A stretch of 24,813 bases of DNA. It comes from Chrysochromulina tobinii. Its lineage: Eukaryota > Haptophyta > Prymnesiales > Chrysochromulinaceae. Position numbers and translations under genes: made by a program. The stretch's first letter is position 1. Every line of letters begins with the position of its first letter. The DNA lies in assembly GCA_001275005.1 (NCBI GenBank), contig JWZX01002762.1, forward strand, positions 1-24,813. Direction: 5' to 3'. The notes beneath the pieces were generated by a model, which saw only the letters and a program-made list of their open reading frames with translations, had not been told where the DNA came from and made no database searches. Below are positions 1 to 7,664 of the stretch, piece by piece.

Positions 1-1
1 G

Positions 2-3000
2 GCGGCGGCGGCGGCGGCCGAGGCGACAGCAGTGCAGCAGCTCGAGGCGAGAGGCGCCGTGCAGACAGCGGAGGCGCGGGGGCGTGAGGAAGGGTACTCA
101 GCCGGCTGGGCCGCGGGGCTCGAGCAAGGTCGCCAATCTCGCGCGGGCGAGATCGTCGAGCAGTTGGCGCGCGAGCACGTGGTGACCGAGACGGCGCTCG
201 CCCGCAGCATGGCGGAGGCCGAGGGGCACTGGGCCGACGCGAGGAGCGACCTCGCCGACCGTTACGTGGTGACCGAGACGGCGCTCGCCCGCAGCATGGC
301 GGAGGCCGAGGGGCACTGGGCCGACGCGAGGAGCGACCTCGCCGACCGTTGTGATGCCCTGCTGAGCGAGCTCGAGGGAGCGCGCGAATCTCGACAGAAT
401 CTCGTGAGCGAGCTCGAGGGAGAGCGCGAATCGGTGCGCGCTCATCTCGGCGCCCTCGAGCACGTGCGCGCGGAGCATGCGGTCCTATGCGACGATCGGC
501 AACGGCTGCAGAGCAAGCTCGAGAGGCTGGCCGAGACGTGCGCGGTGCTCGAGCACGAGCAGGCAAAGGCCCAGGCCGCGGCCGCGGCCGCGCACGAGCA
601 AGCGCAGCTCGAGACGGCGCTCGAGAAGGCGTCGTGTCGAGCGCTCGAGACGGCGCTGGCGGAGGAGCGATCGATGGCGGCGGCGAGCTATGCGGCCATC
701 GCCAAGGAGCTCGAGGTGGCCAATGCCGCGGCGACCAAGGAGATTGAGGACGCGGGGGCGGCGCGCGATCGAGCGAGCGCCGAACGTGATGCCCTCGCTG
801 TCGAACGGGACGCGCTCGCGGCGGCGCTCGACGCCGAGCGAGAGACTCAGGCGACGGAGCGCGACGCCCTTTTGACGAAGCACGACGCCCTTTTGACGGA
901 GCGCGACGCCCTTTTGACGAAGCACGATGCCCTTTTGACGGAGCGCGACGCCCTTTTGACGAAGCACCAGCGCGCTGCTGCCGAGGCGCAGCGCACCGCC
1001 GCCGCCGCGCAGACGCTCGTGAGCGCCGAGGTTGCTTCGCTTGAGAGGGAGCTGACGAAGCTGCATGCACTTGAGAGGGAGCTGACGAAGCTGCATGCAC
1101 TTGAGAGGGAGCTGACGAAGCTGCATGCGCAGCTGGCGCAGGCCAAGGAGGAGGCAGCCGCCGCACGGGATGAGCTGCTCAGCACGGCGCGGGATGCCAA
1201 CGCTTCAATCGAGGCGGCGGCGGAGGCGGCGGCGGCCGAGGCGGCGGAGGCGGCGCGTCAGCAGATGCAAAGGGCGGCGGCGGCCTCGCTCGCGGCCGAG
1301 AAGGAGGCGAATGAGCAGCTTCTTCAAGAGCTTGCGGAGGCGCGTGACGAAGCCGCTCATTCCCTCGGGGCCTCTCAAAAGCTTCTCAGCGAGGCCGAGG
1401 CACGCGGCTCACTCCTCGCCCATCCTACTGATTGCCTCCCTCATCAGGCTGATTGCCTCCCTCATCAGGCCGATCGCCTCCCTCATCAGGCTGATTGCCT
1501 CCCTCATCAGGCTGATTGCCTCCCTCATCAGTCTGATTGCCTCCCTCATCAGGCTGATTGCCTCCCTCATCAGGCACGCGGCTCACTCCTCGCCCACGAA
1601 CTGCTTGCCGCCGATGAGCTCGCCGGCGCGCTTCGCGCCAAGCTGCGCGCGGCCCAAAAGGTCGCCGAAGACGCCACGAGGGCCGCCCAGCAAGCGACTC
1701 GAGCGGCCGAGGACGCCGCCGCGCTCGGTGACAAGTGCGAGAGGCTGGCGGCGTTCGCGGAGAAGGCGAGCGAGAGCCAGCGTGAGGTCGAGGCGGCGCT
1801 CGAGACGGCGCTAGAGGCGGGGGCGGCCGCGGAGCTCGCGCGGCGCGGCGCGCTCGAGCGGGCAGAGGCGCTCGAGACGGCGCTCCAAGTGAGCCAAGAG
1901 AGGCAGAGGGTGCTCGAGACGGCGCTTCAAGAGGGGCAGGGGGCGCTCGAGACGGCGCTCCAAGAGAGGCAGGAGGCGCTCGAGACGGCGCTTCGCGCGC
2001 AGCAGGCGAGCCATGAAGACGAAACCCGCAGGTGAGTCTCGTCAATGGCCTCTGAGTGCCACTATTGCCTCTGAGTGCCTCCGAGTGCCTTTGATTGCCT
2101 ATGGTTGCCTCTGGTTGCCTCTGACACTGGCCGATACGAGACTCGCAGGCTGCTGGACGAGCATGCGGAGGCGCTGCGGCGGGCGCTCGAAACGGCGCGC
2201 GTCGCGGCGATCGCGTCCGAGGAGAGCGCGCTGACGGAGCTGAGTCGACAGTGCGCGTCCGAGCAAGCCCCGGTGCGGACCCGTCCGAGCATGCATGTGC
2301 TCACCACGGCGCCGTGTCGCTTCCCCACAGGTGCGCGTCCGAGCAGGCCGAGGCACTACACGAGCTCCGAGCGAGCCTGGAGCACGCCACGACGGCGCTC
2401 GTGGCGACCGAGACGCGCGCGGTGAGGGAGGCCGCCAGGGACGAGGCTGCCAAGGAGCTCGAGAGGACGGTACGGGCGGCGCTCGTCACGACGCGTGTGG
2501 CGTCTTTGAGTGCCTTTGAGTGCCTTCGAGTGCATTTGAGTGAATTTGAGTGCCTCCCTCATCAGGTGCGGGAGCTCGTCACGACGCTTGAGGCGCAGGG
2601 GGAGGCGGCCAAGGAGGCGGCGGTGAGTACGGCGGTCGCCGCGACACGCGCTGCCCTGAGCGCCGAGCACGACGCGTTGCGCGCGCAGCTCGAGACCTCG
2701 AGATCGCAGCTCGAGACAACGAGATCACAGCTCGAGGAGGCCGAAGCACGCGCGAGCGCCGCCGCGGCGCGCGAGCGCGCTGCCGACGAGCGCTTGACGA
2801 AACTGGGCGCCGAGTTGAGCGCCGCGAAGGAGCTCGCACTCAAGGAGGCCGCCGCGCGTGCGAGTGAGGCGGAGCGTCGTGTCGAGCACGTGCGCACCGA
2901 GGCGGAGCGGCGCCAGGCGCAGGTGCTCGAGCACGAGCGCCGTCTCGAGCGCGAGCGTGCCGATTTGCATCTGATTGCATCTGATTGCATCTGATTGCAT

Positions 3001-6000
3001 CTGAGTGCATCTGATTGCATCCCTCATCAGGTGCTCGAGCGCGAGCGTGCCGATTTGCAGAAGGCCGTCGAGCGGGAGCGCACGGACGCGCAGTCGGCGG
3101 TGAGCCAGCTGCGCCAGCAGAGTCGGAAGGAGCTGCGCGAGGCTCTGCGGCGCGTCACTGCGAGTCACGAGGGGGCGATGAGGGAGCAACTAGAGGCGGC
3201 CAAGGCCGAGGCGGAGGCCGATCGGCAGGTGGCGCTGTCCCAGGCGCGCGCGGAGCTCGAGGCTCGTCACTCAGCGCTCCTAAAAGAGGAGCGCGCGCGA
3301 TCTCGACGGGATCTCGACGAGAAGTTGCGAGAGGCCGAGCGACAGCACGCCGTCGCGCTCGCCGCGGCGGCGGCGGCGAGCTCGGCAGAGCTGACGGTCG
3401 CGAGGGAGCGCGCGGTGGCGCTCGAGACGGCGCTCTCGCTCGCGCGCGAGGCCGTGGGCGCGGCGCGCGCCGAGTCGAGCGCCGAGTCGAGCCGACGCGA
3501 AGAGGAGTTTCGAAGGCTCGAAGCGGCCACGCGCGCGCGGGAGCTGCAGCGAGATAGCGAGCACGCGGCCGCGCTGAGTGCGGCGGTTACGGAGCGGACC
3601 CTGGAGCTCCAACGGGAGCATGCGGCCGCGCTCACGGCGGTGCGTGCCGAAGCCAACCAGCGCAGCGCCCTCGATGGCCACACGCTCGAGCGAGCGGCGA
3701 GCGCACACAAGGAGGCGCTGTCTCGGGCGCTGTCTGCCGCCGCCGCGAAGCACGCGAACGAGATGCGCGAGGTGGCGGCGCGCGCGGCGGCGGACCAGGA
3801 GCATGCGCTTCAGGCTGAGCGCGCGCGGCTCGTCCAGCAGCATCACGCGCGGCTGTGGAAGCGGCCGTTGGCGCGGCCGTCCATGCCGCGGAGGCGCGCC
3901 ACGCACGCGAGCGCGAGGAGGCCATTCTCGCGGCACAACAAGCCGCAGCCGCCGAGGCAGAGGCCAGCCTGGCGCAGCTCACCGAGCAGCTCGAGGCCTC
4001 GAGATCGCAGCTCGAGACCGCGAGATCGCAGCTCGAGGCCTCGAGATCGCAGCTCGAGGTGCATCGAGATCGCAGGCGGAGCAGCTGCGCATGGAGCACG
4101 CCCAAGCGGGCGCCAAGTGCACCGTCCTCGACGCTGAGCTTCGTCATGTGAGCGAGGGCGCCGAGCGGCTCCGTCGCGCGCTCACCGTCGCTGCCGAAGC
4201 CCTCGCGAATGAGCGCAAGAGGAGCGAGGAGACGTCGGGCGCGCTGCAGGCGGCGGGCGAGGCGGCGGCGCGCTCGCGCGAGGAGGCGGAGCGCTGTCGC
4301 GAGCACGCGAGCGCGAGCCGCGACGAGTGGCAGCGCTCGCTTTCGGAGCTCGAGGTTCATCAATTGGAGCTCGAGCGCATGCAGCGGGCGGCACAGGAGC
4401 AGCAGCAGCAGCTGATGCAGCAGCAGCTCGAGATCGAGGCGCACCGCCGAGCAGGTGCGCGAATGATGGAGATGATGAGTCCTGATGAGCCCTGATGAGC
4501 CCTGATGAGCCCTGATGAGCCCTGATGAGCGCAGGTGCTCGGATGGAGGAGGTAGCCGAGCGCAGTGCACACGAGGCCGAGGCGGCACGGGCAGAGGCCG
4601 AGGCGGCACGGGCAGAGGCCGAGGCGGCACGAGCCGTGTTGACGAACCTCGAGCTCGACTTGTTGACGAACCTCGAGCTCATTCTGTTGACGAACCTCGA
4701 GCTCCCGTTGGCTGCGCTGCGCCCCCGTCGCCGCGCGCGCTGTCTCGGGCACTATCTCGAGCGCTGTCTCGGCGTCCTCGAGCCTCGCGCGCTGTCTCGG
4801 CTATGCTCCACGTCAGCAAGCTCCCGACGCGCCGTGGTGAGCGCCTCGCGGCTCACGCTCAGCTGCTCTCGCGCCACAGCGACCTCGCTCGTGAGCTCAC
4901 GGGCGCTGTCTCAGGCGCGCTCGAAGGCGCGGCGTGAAGCCGAGGAGGAAGTCACACGACGGCTAGAGGTTCGTCACAACCAGGCGGTCGAGCTCCAGGT
5001 CGCTGAGTTACAAGGGCAGCTCAAGGCCGCTCGCGAGCGCCAGGCGGTCCTCCAAGAGCGCGTCGTGAAGTTGGAGACGGACACGCGCCGCTCGTCGCGT
5101 GGCTCGCCGCAGGTGCGATCTCCCTTGCTTGTCCTTGATGGTCCTTGATGGTCCTTGATTGTCCTTGATTGTCATTGATGGCGCTCGTCGCGTGGCTCGC
5201 CGGCAGGCTCGCCGGCAGGCTCGCCGGCAGGCTCGCCGGCAGGCAACGGATCACAAGGTGAGCTCCCCGTCGCCTTGGCGGATGCGTCGGACGACTTGTC
5301 GGGCGCCGTCTCGGGCGTCTCGCTGCTCCTCGCCCTACAACGCCGGGGCCTCTAGGAGCTTCGCGAAGCTCTCGAACGGCTGCTCGCCGCGCCCGACGGC
5401 GAAGCGATCTGGCTTGACTTTGAGGCACATCGACTCCTTTCACAGCTTTGCACGGCGCTCGCCACGGCGCCCGACGAGCCGCTGCGGGGCGCGCCCGTCT
5501 CCGCCGCGCCCTCCACGGCGCCCTCCGGCTGCCTCGCGCTCTCAGATGCACTCGGCTCGTGGCGGCGCTGTGCCAGCGGCGGCATCTCGCTCTGCTCCTC
5601 TCCCGGCTCGTACGTTGAGCTTGCCTGATTGTGACGGATTGCAACTGATTGCGACTGATTGAGACTGATTGAGACTGATTGCGACTGATTGCGACTGATT
5701 GCATGCAGGTAAGTTGGAGCTTGCCCGGTCGCTAGAGGCACTTGGACGGGTGCATGCATGTGCTCACCACGGCGCCCGCTCTCCCCACAGGTACGTTGGA
5801 GCCCTCCGCGAGACGCTCGAGCCGCTGCCCGAGAGCGTGCGCGGGGGTGCCCAACACGGCGCCGGTAGAGGCCGGCGCGCCGAGACAGCGCTCGATCTCG
5901 AGGCGACCGTGCGCGCCTACCTGCTTTACGAGGTTGTGTCCAACAGCGTCAGCTGCATTGCTGCTGCTGCTGCTGCTGGCCGTGGTGCTGGTACTGCTGG

Positions 6001-6261
6001 TGGTGCTGCTGCTGGCCACGTGTTGGAGGTGACGGGGCGGCTAGCGACAGCGCTCATGCGGCGCGCGTGTACCGACGAGATGGCCGAGGCTCGTGCTGCC
6101 GCCTCGGTGATCCTGCACGAGTACGTCGAGTGGTGCCATGCCCATTCGGCCACGTGGCTCTCCAGCGGCCTGCCTGATGACCACTGATTGCCCCCTTCAT
6201 CAGGTACGTCGAGTGGTGGCCGCTTCCCGCGCTGCAGCACGCGAGGCGCGACGGCTGGTGA
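2..6261 (+). CDS. Long coiled-coil protein, 5'-partial, about 12 exons
   Basis: The reading frame is open to the left edge, so the true start lies outside. Exons chosen by frame continuity: 2-1399, 1574-2031, 2149-2250, 2331-2469, 2566-2922, 3031-4454, 4535-4635, 4915-5112, 5207-5257, 5356-5609, 5791-6120, 6204-6261, about 1,620 residues in the window. Nearly all of it is Ala/Glu/Arg/Leu heptad coiled coil with internal repeats (LETALQ, LERELTKLHA, DALLTKHDALLTER, LEASRSQ, EAEAARA). The last roughly 200 residues (from about 5356) are not coiled coil and hold an Ala/Gly run from GCT repeats near 5957. The frame breaks near 3853 and 4060, each explicable by one missing base, so exon 6 is not a clean ORF. 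The C-terminus is uncertain (see findings). A structural or cytoskeletal/Golgi-type role is possible, but no family is recognised. Confidence 0.75.
179..352 (+). repeat. Two tandem 87-bp coding repeats
   Basis: Two near-identical in-frame copies (179-265 and 266-352) encode 29 residues each, beginning VVTETALARSMAEAEG. The high identity suggests a recent exonic duplication in the coiled coil. Confidence 0.9.
868..966 (+). repeat. 42-bp coding tandem repeat (DALLTKHDALLTER)
   Basis: Alternating 21-bp half-units encode DALLTKH and DALLTER, repeated about two and a half times in frame. The 21-bp period matches the unit size of the intron array at 1428-1574 and is three heptads' worth of nothing more than seven residues per unit, so coiled-coil register is kept. 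Confidence 0.85.
1039..1128 (+). repeat. Three 30-bp coding tandem repeats (LERELTKLHA)
   Basis: Three near-perfect 30-bp copies encode LERELTKLHA each. They lie inside exon 1 of the coiled-coil gene and keep the frame. Confidence 0.9.
1400..1573 (+). other. Candidate GC-AG intron made of seven 21-bp repeats
   Basis: A 174-bp (58-codon), stop-free segment interrupts the coiled coil with a Pro/His/Cys-rich ADCLPHQ repeat. A 25-bp direct repeat (1398-1422 and 1572-1596) flanks it, so removing GC...CAG restores exon continuity exactly (GAG|GCACGCGG). Seven 21-bp units (1428-1574) each hold TGATTGCC and a TCCCTCATCAG acceptor-like end. The GC donor is inferred. The alternative is a retained in-frame insertion. 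Confidence 0.65.
2032..2148 (+). other. Intron (GTGAGT...TCGCAG), 117 bp
   Basis: Strong GTGAGT donor and CAG acceptor; splicing joins CGC AG|G CTG in frame. The interior is a degenerate 10-bp repeat of the type CTCTGAGTGC. The sequence upstream of each splice site is similar (GAAACCCGCAGG and GAGACTCGCAGG), i.e. a duplicated exon end. Confidence 0.85.
2251..2330 (+). other. Intron type B, 80 bp (GTGCGC...CCCCACAG)
   Basis: Splicing joins CGA CA|G TGC in frame. The donor sequence GTGCGCGTCCGAGCA is repeated at the start of the next exon (2331). The interior shares a 25-bp identical block (2289-2313) with the intron part at 5709-5790, followed by a CCCCACAG acceptor. Confidence 0.85.
2470..2565 (+). 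other. Intron type A, 96 bp (GTACGG...CTCATCAG)
   Basis: Phase 0 and a multiple of three with no stop. Donor-side GTACGGGCGGCGCTCGTCAC is near-repeated after the acceptor (GTGCGGGAGCTCGTCAC). The interior is a 10-bp repeat (TTTGAGTGCC) ending CCTCCCTCATCAG. The exact donor is chosen from this repeat symmetry. Confidence 0.75.
2923..3030 (+). other. Intron type A, 108 bp (GTGCTC...CTCATCAG)
   Basis: Phase 0; an in-frame TGA at 2992 lies inside, so splicing is required. The donor-side segment from GTGCTCGAG to GCCGATTTGCA is repeated after the acceptor at 3031. The interior carries five copies of a CTGATTGCAT-type 10-bp unit (2971-3020) and then CCCTCATCAG. Confidence 0.85.
4455..4534 (+). other. 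Intron with five CCTGATGAGC repeats, 80 bp
   Basis: GT donor at GCAG|GTGCGCG and acceptor at GCGCAG|GTGCTCGG. The 80-bp length gives the correct frame change. The donor-side GCAGGTGCGCGAATGATGGA resembles the start of the next exon. Five perfect 10-bp copies lie at 4481-4530. Confidence 0.85.
4636..4914 (+). other. Candidate 279-bp intron holding inverted coiled-coil sequence
   Basis: On the + strand the segment is stop-free but reads as an Arg/Ser/Leu-rich non-coiled stretch. It is bounded by GCC|GTGTTG and TCTCAG|GCGCGC, phase 0, 93 codons, and removing it restores the coiled coil. On the - strand it reads as host-type coiled coil (ELEVRQQ three times; LTSEVAVAREQLSVSREA). The 21-bp triple repeat at about 4636-4698 resembles host sequence LEVRHNQAVEL at about 4963. 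It may be an intron or an inversion in an exon. Confidence 0.55.
5113..5206 (+). other. Intron, 94 bp, with duplicated exon end
   Basis: Donor CCGCAG|GTGCGA. The 10-bp repeats of the TCCTTGATGG type fill 5127-5180. The exon end CGCTCGTCGCGTGGCTCGCC recurs just before the acceptor (5182-5201), mirroring the upstream-side duplication seen at 2032-2148. Confidence 0.75.
5195..5242 (+). repeat. Four 12-bp repeats, each ending in a CAG acceptor
   Basis: Four perfect copies of GCTCGCCGGCAG run from the intron end into the exon (ARRQ repeats). Each ends in CAG followed by G, so any could serve as the 3' splice site, with in-frame products differing by four residues. Confidence 0.85.
5258..5355 (+). 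other. Intron (GTGAGC...CTCTAG), 98 bp
   Basis: CACAAG|GTGAGC and CTCTAG|GAGCTT join two phase-0 exons and remove an in-frame TAG at 5353. It has no minisatellite; only a weak repeat (AGGTGAGCT and AGGAGCT) at the ends. It may be an older or ordinary intron. Confidence 0.7.
5610..5790 (+). other. Composite intron: type A followed by type B
   Basis: Donor GTACGTTGAGCTTGCC at 5610, a type-A array of GCGACTGATT 10-bp units (about 5631-5700), and an acceptor-like GCATGCAG at 5708. A second donor-like GTAAGTTGGAGCTTGCC at 5709 opens an 82-bp type-B unit ending CCCCACAG at 5790, followed by exon GTACGTTGGAG. Three copies of the same exon start are present. Splicing 5610-5790 gives GGC TC|G TAC in frame. 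Confidence 0.8.
6121..6203 (+). other. Intron, 83 bp (GTACGT...TTCATCAG)
   Basis: The donor sequence GTACGTCGAGTGGTG is repeated after the acceptor at 6204. The array is short (one ACTGATTGCCCCCTTCATCAG-like module). Splicing at the repeat gives a stop at 6259-6261. Confidence 0.7.
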
Positions 6262-6519
6262 GAGCGGCCGGGCTGGGAGACGGCGATGGCGGCCCTTGAC
6301 GACGCTGACGACACCACCACCGTGGCGGCGGTGCGTGCACTCAGCTGCTCCTCGCGCTGCCGTGGGCGCCCGAGCGCTGCGCGCCGCTCGCGCCGACGCC
6401 TGTAAAATGGCGCGCAGTCTTTGACGAAGCGATGTGCGAACGGATCCACTTGAAGGCTCCCATGAAGCCGGTAGCGTGCGAGTATGAGCGTGCGGTAGTA
6501 TGAGCGTGCGAGATTGCGG

Positions 6520-7272
6520 CTGGTGCTTCGTCATCTTGGAGCTCCTCTTGAAGCTCGAGACGTACACGTAGCGCCCCGTCCGCCCGCGGTTGCTCACTCC
6601 GCTGAGCAGCAGCGTGACTGTGCAGCGCCTCCGTCATAAACGTGCGCCCGCGGCCTGTGCGCCCGCCGCGGCGCTCGACGCCCATCTCGGCGCTCGTGCC
6701 TCCGGCCGCCATCTTCGCCCATCTCGGCGCGATTGCCCATCTCGGCGCGGTCGCCCATCTCGGCGCCGTTGAGCGGCGCGGCCTAGCGGAGTGCCCGCAG
6801 TTTGAGTGAACAGTGTACGTGTTTGAGTGTGCGTGTTTGAGTGTGCGAGCATGAGAGCATGAGCGTGCGAGTGCGAGTGTGCGAGTATGACTATGATCAG
6901 CTCACCTTTTTCATCACCACGTTGGCGCTTGCGGATGAGACGCTCATCGTCCAAAACAAAAAACGTGAAGACGTGCCCCTCAGGATTATTGACGTCCAAG
7001 CTGATCATGGTGCCGTCCGCGATCACTTTGCGCTGATCCTTGAGCAGCCACGCCCACGGAGTCATGTAGTTCTCACGTACTCCCGTTGGACGCCTGCCCA
7101 CCGAGGTGACAGTGCCGAAGCCGTCGTTTCCGACTGTGATGGTGCACTGCTCCCTCGATACGGTCTTTGGCATCGCCATCGGCAAATCCGAGCGACCCAA
7201 GACCTGCTGCTCGCCGTTGCGTACGTTGTAGCGTTTTGTCATGTCGCCAGAGCACACGCACCATGACGCCAT
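6520..7272 (-). CDS. FHA-domain protein, 3' end unresolved
   Basis: Exon 1 (7272-6906, ATG at 7272) has the forkhead-associated plan: GRS near residue 26, VSREQCTI (the SR...C/H phosphothreonine-binding loop), an SVGRRPTGVR loop in place of the usual S/N-GT loop, then WAWLLKDQ...ADGTMISLD and GHVFTFFV strands. FHA domains bind phosphothreonine peptides in signalling and DNA-damage complexes. A GTGAGC donor at 6905 and CACAG acceptor at 6618 join in frame to an exon starting TLLLSGVSNRGRTGRYVYVS. Beyond about 6530 a second repeat array (6478-6512) obscures the end, so the left boundary is approximate. It is convergent with the coiled-coil gene. Codon usage is less GC-rich than in neighbours. 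Confidence 0.65.
6681..6770. repeat. Minisatellite CCCATCTCGGCGC
   Basis: Copies begin at 6681, 6718, 6736 and 6754; the last three have an 18-bp period. It falls in the predicted FHA intron. Confidence 0.85.
6800..6895. repeat. Degenerate minisatellite GTGTGCGAGTATGAGC type
   Basis: Imperfect repeats of GTGCGAG/CATGAG/TTTGAGTGT; a related short array (GTATGAGCGTGCG) lies at 6478-6512. On the - strand both are pyrimidine-rich with CTCAT, as expected for introns of the FHA gene. Confidence 0.75.
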
Positions 7273-7664
7273 GCTGCGCCAAGAGTGCGATGGTCACAGG
7301 GTCCGAGGATTGCCGCCGAAAAATCGAGGGACGGAGAGGGAAGGAGGGACGAGTTCGTGCCGAAACCCAGCCCCCCAATTCCCTGCAGGAAAGGCGACAC
7401 GAATCCGCAATTCGTTTCATTGAAATGTTCACATCGCGAGTCGGTACACGGGTCCCGGTAACAGTCGGACCAAGGCGCCGTCTTGAATTCACGGCGCGTC
7501 CGATATCGGGCGAGTTTGAAAAGTGAAAGGCTTGGAAATGAGAGCTTTCCACTCTGCTGGGACGACCCAGTCACTGACGCACAAGAGTGTGAAGTACGTT
7601 TTCATAGGATTGTCACGCACCTTCCTCGTCGCCTCTTTGGCGCTCGCCTTCACCGTCGGTGAGC
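7273..7664. promoter_or_regulatory. Shared divergent spacer of the FHA and NOP9 genes
   Basis: The 392 bp between two divergent start codons should contain both promoters and 5' UTRs. I see no clear TATA box or named motif. Base composition is less GC-rich than in the flanking coding DNA. Confidence 0.5.

Larger units (their letters stand above)
6618..6905 (-). other. Intron of the FHA gene, 288 bp, with two minisatellites
   Basis: Read on the - strand: GTGAGC donor, a CTCGCACGCTCATGCTC-type array (plus coordinates about 6800-6895), then four copies of a GCGCCGAGATGGG block (plus 6681, 6718, 6736, 6754; the last three at 18-bp spacing), and CACAG acceptor. Phase 1 is kept on both sides. Confidence 0.55.

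Noticed and set aside
1428-1574. CRISPR-like repeat array
   Set aside because: The units are contiguous 21-bp tandem copies without spacers, in eukaryotic DNA; it is a minisatellite.
1425-2045. Minus-strand frame with DEGGNQP repeats
   Set aside because: It is the reverse reading of the TGATTGCCTCCCTCATCAG intron array and adjoining coiled-coil exon; no independent support.
5260-5355. Coding continuation ELPVALADASDDLSGAVSG in the downstream exon frame
   Set aside because: It ends in TAG and is not in frame with the upstream exon; GTGAGC...CTCTAG splicing explains the segment better.
5957-6020. GCT repeat tract as a pathological-type expansion or membrane span
   Set aside because: It encodes an Ala/Gly run within a coding exon, imperfect and short; no sign of instability or a true TM segment in the used frame.
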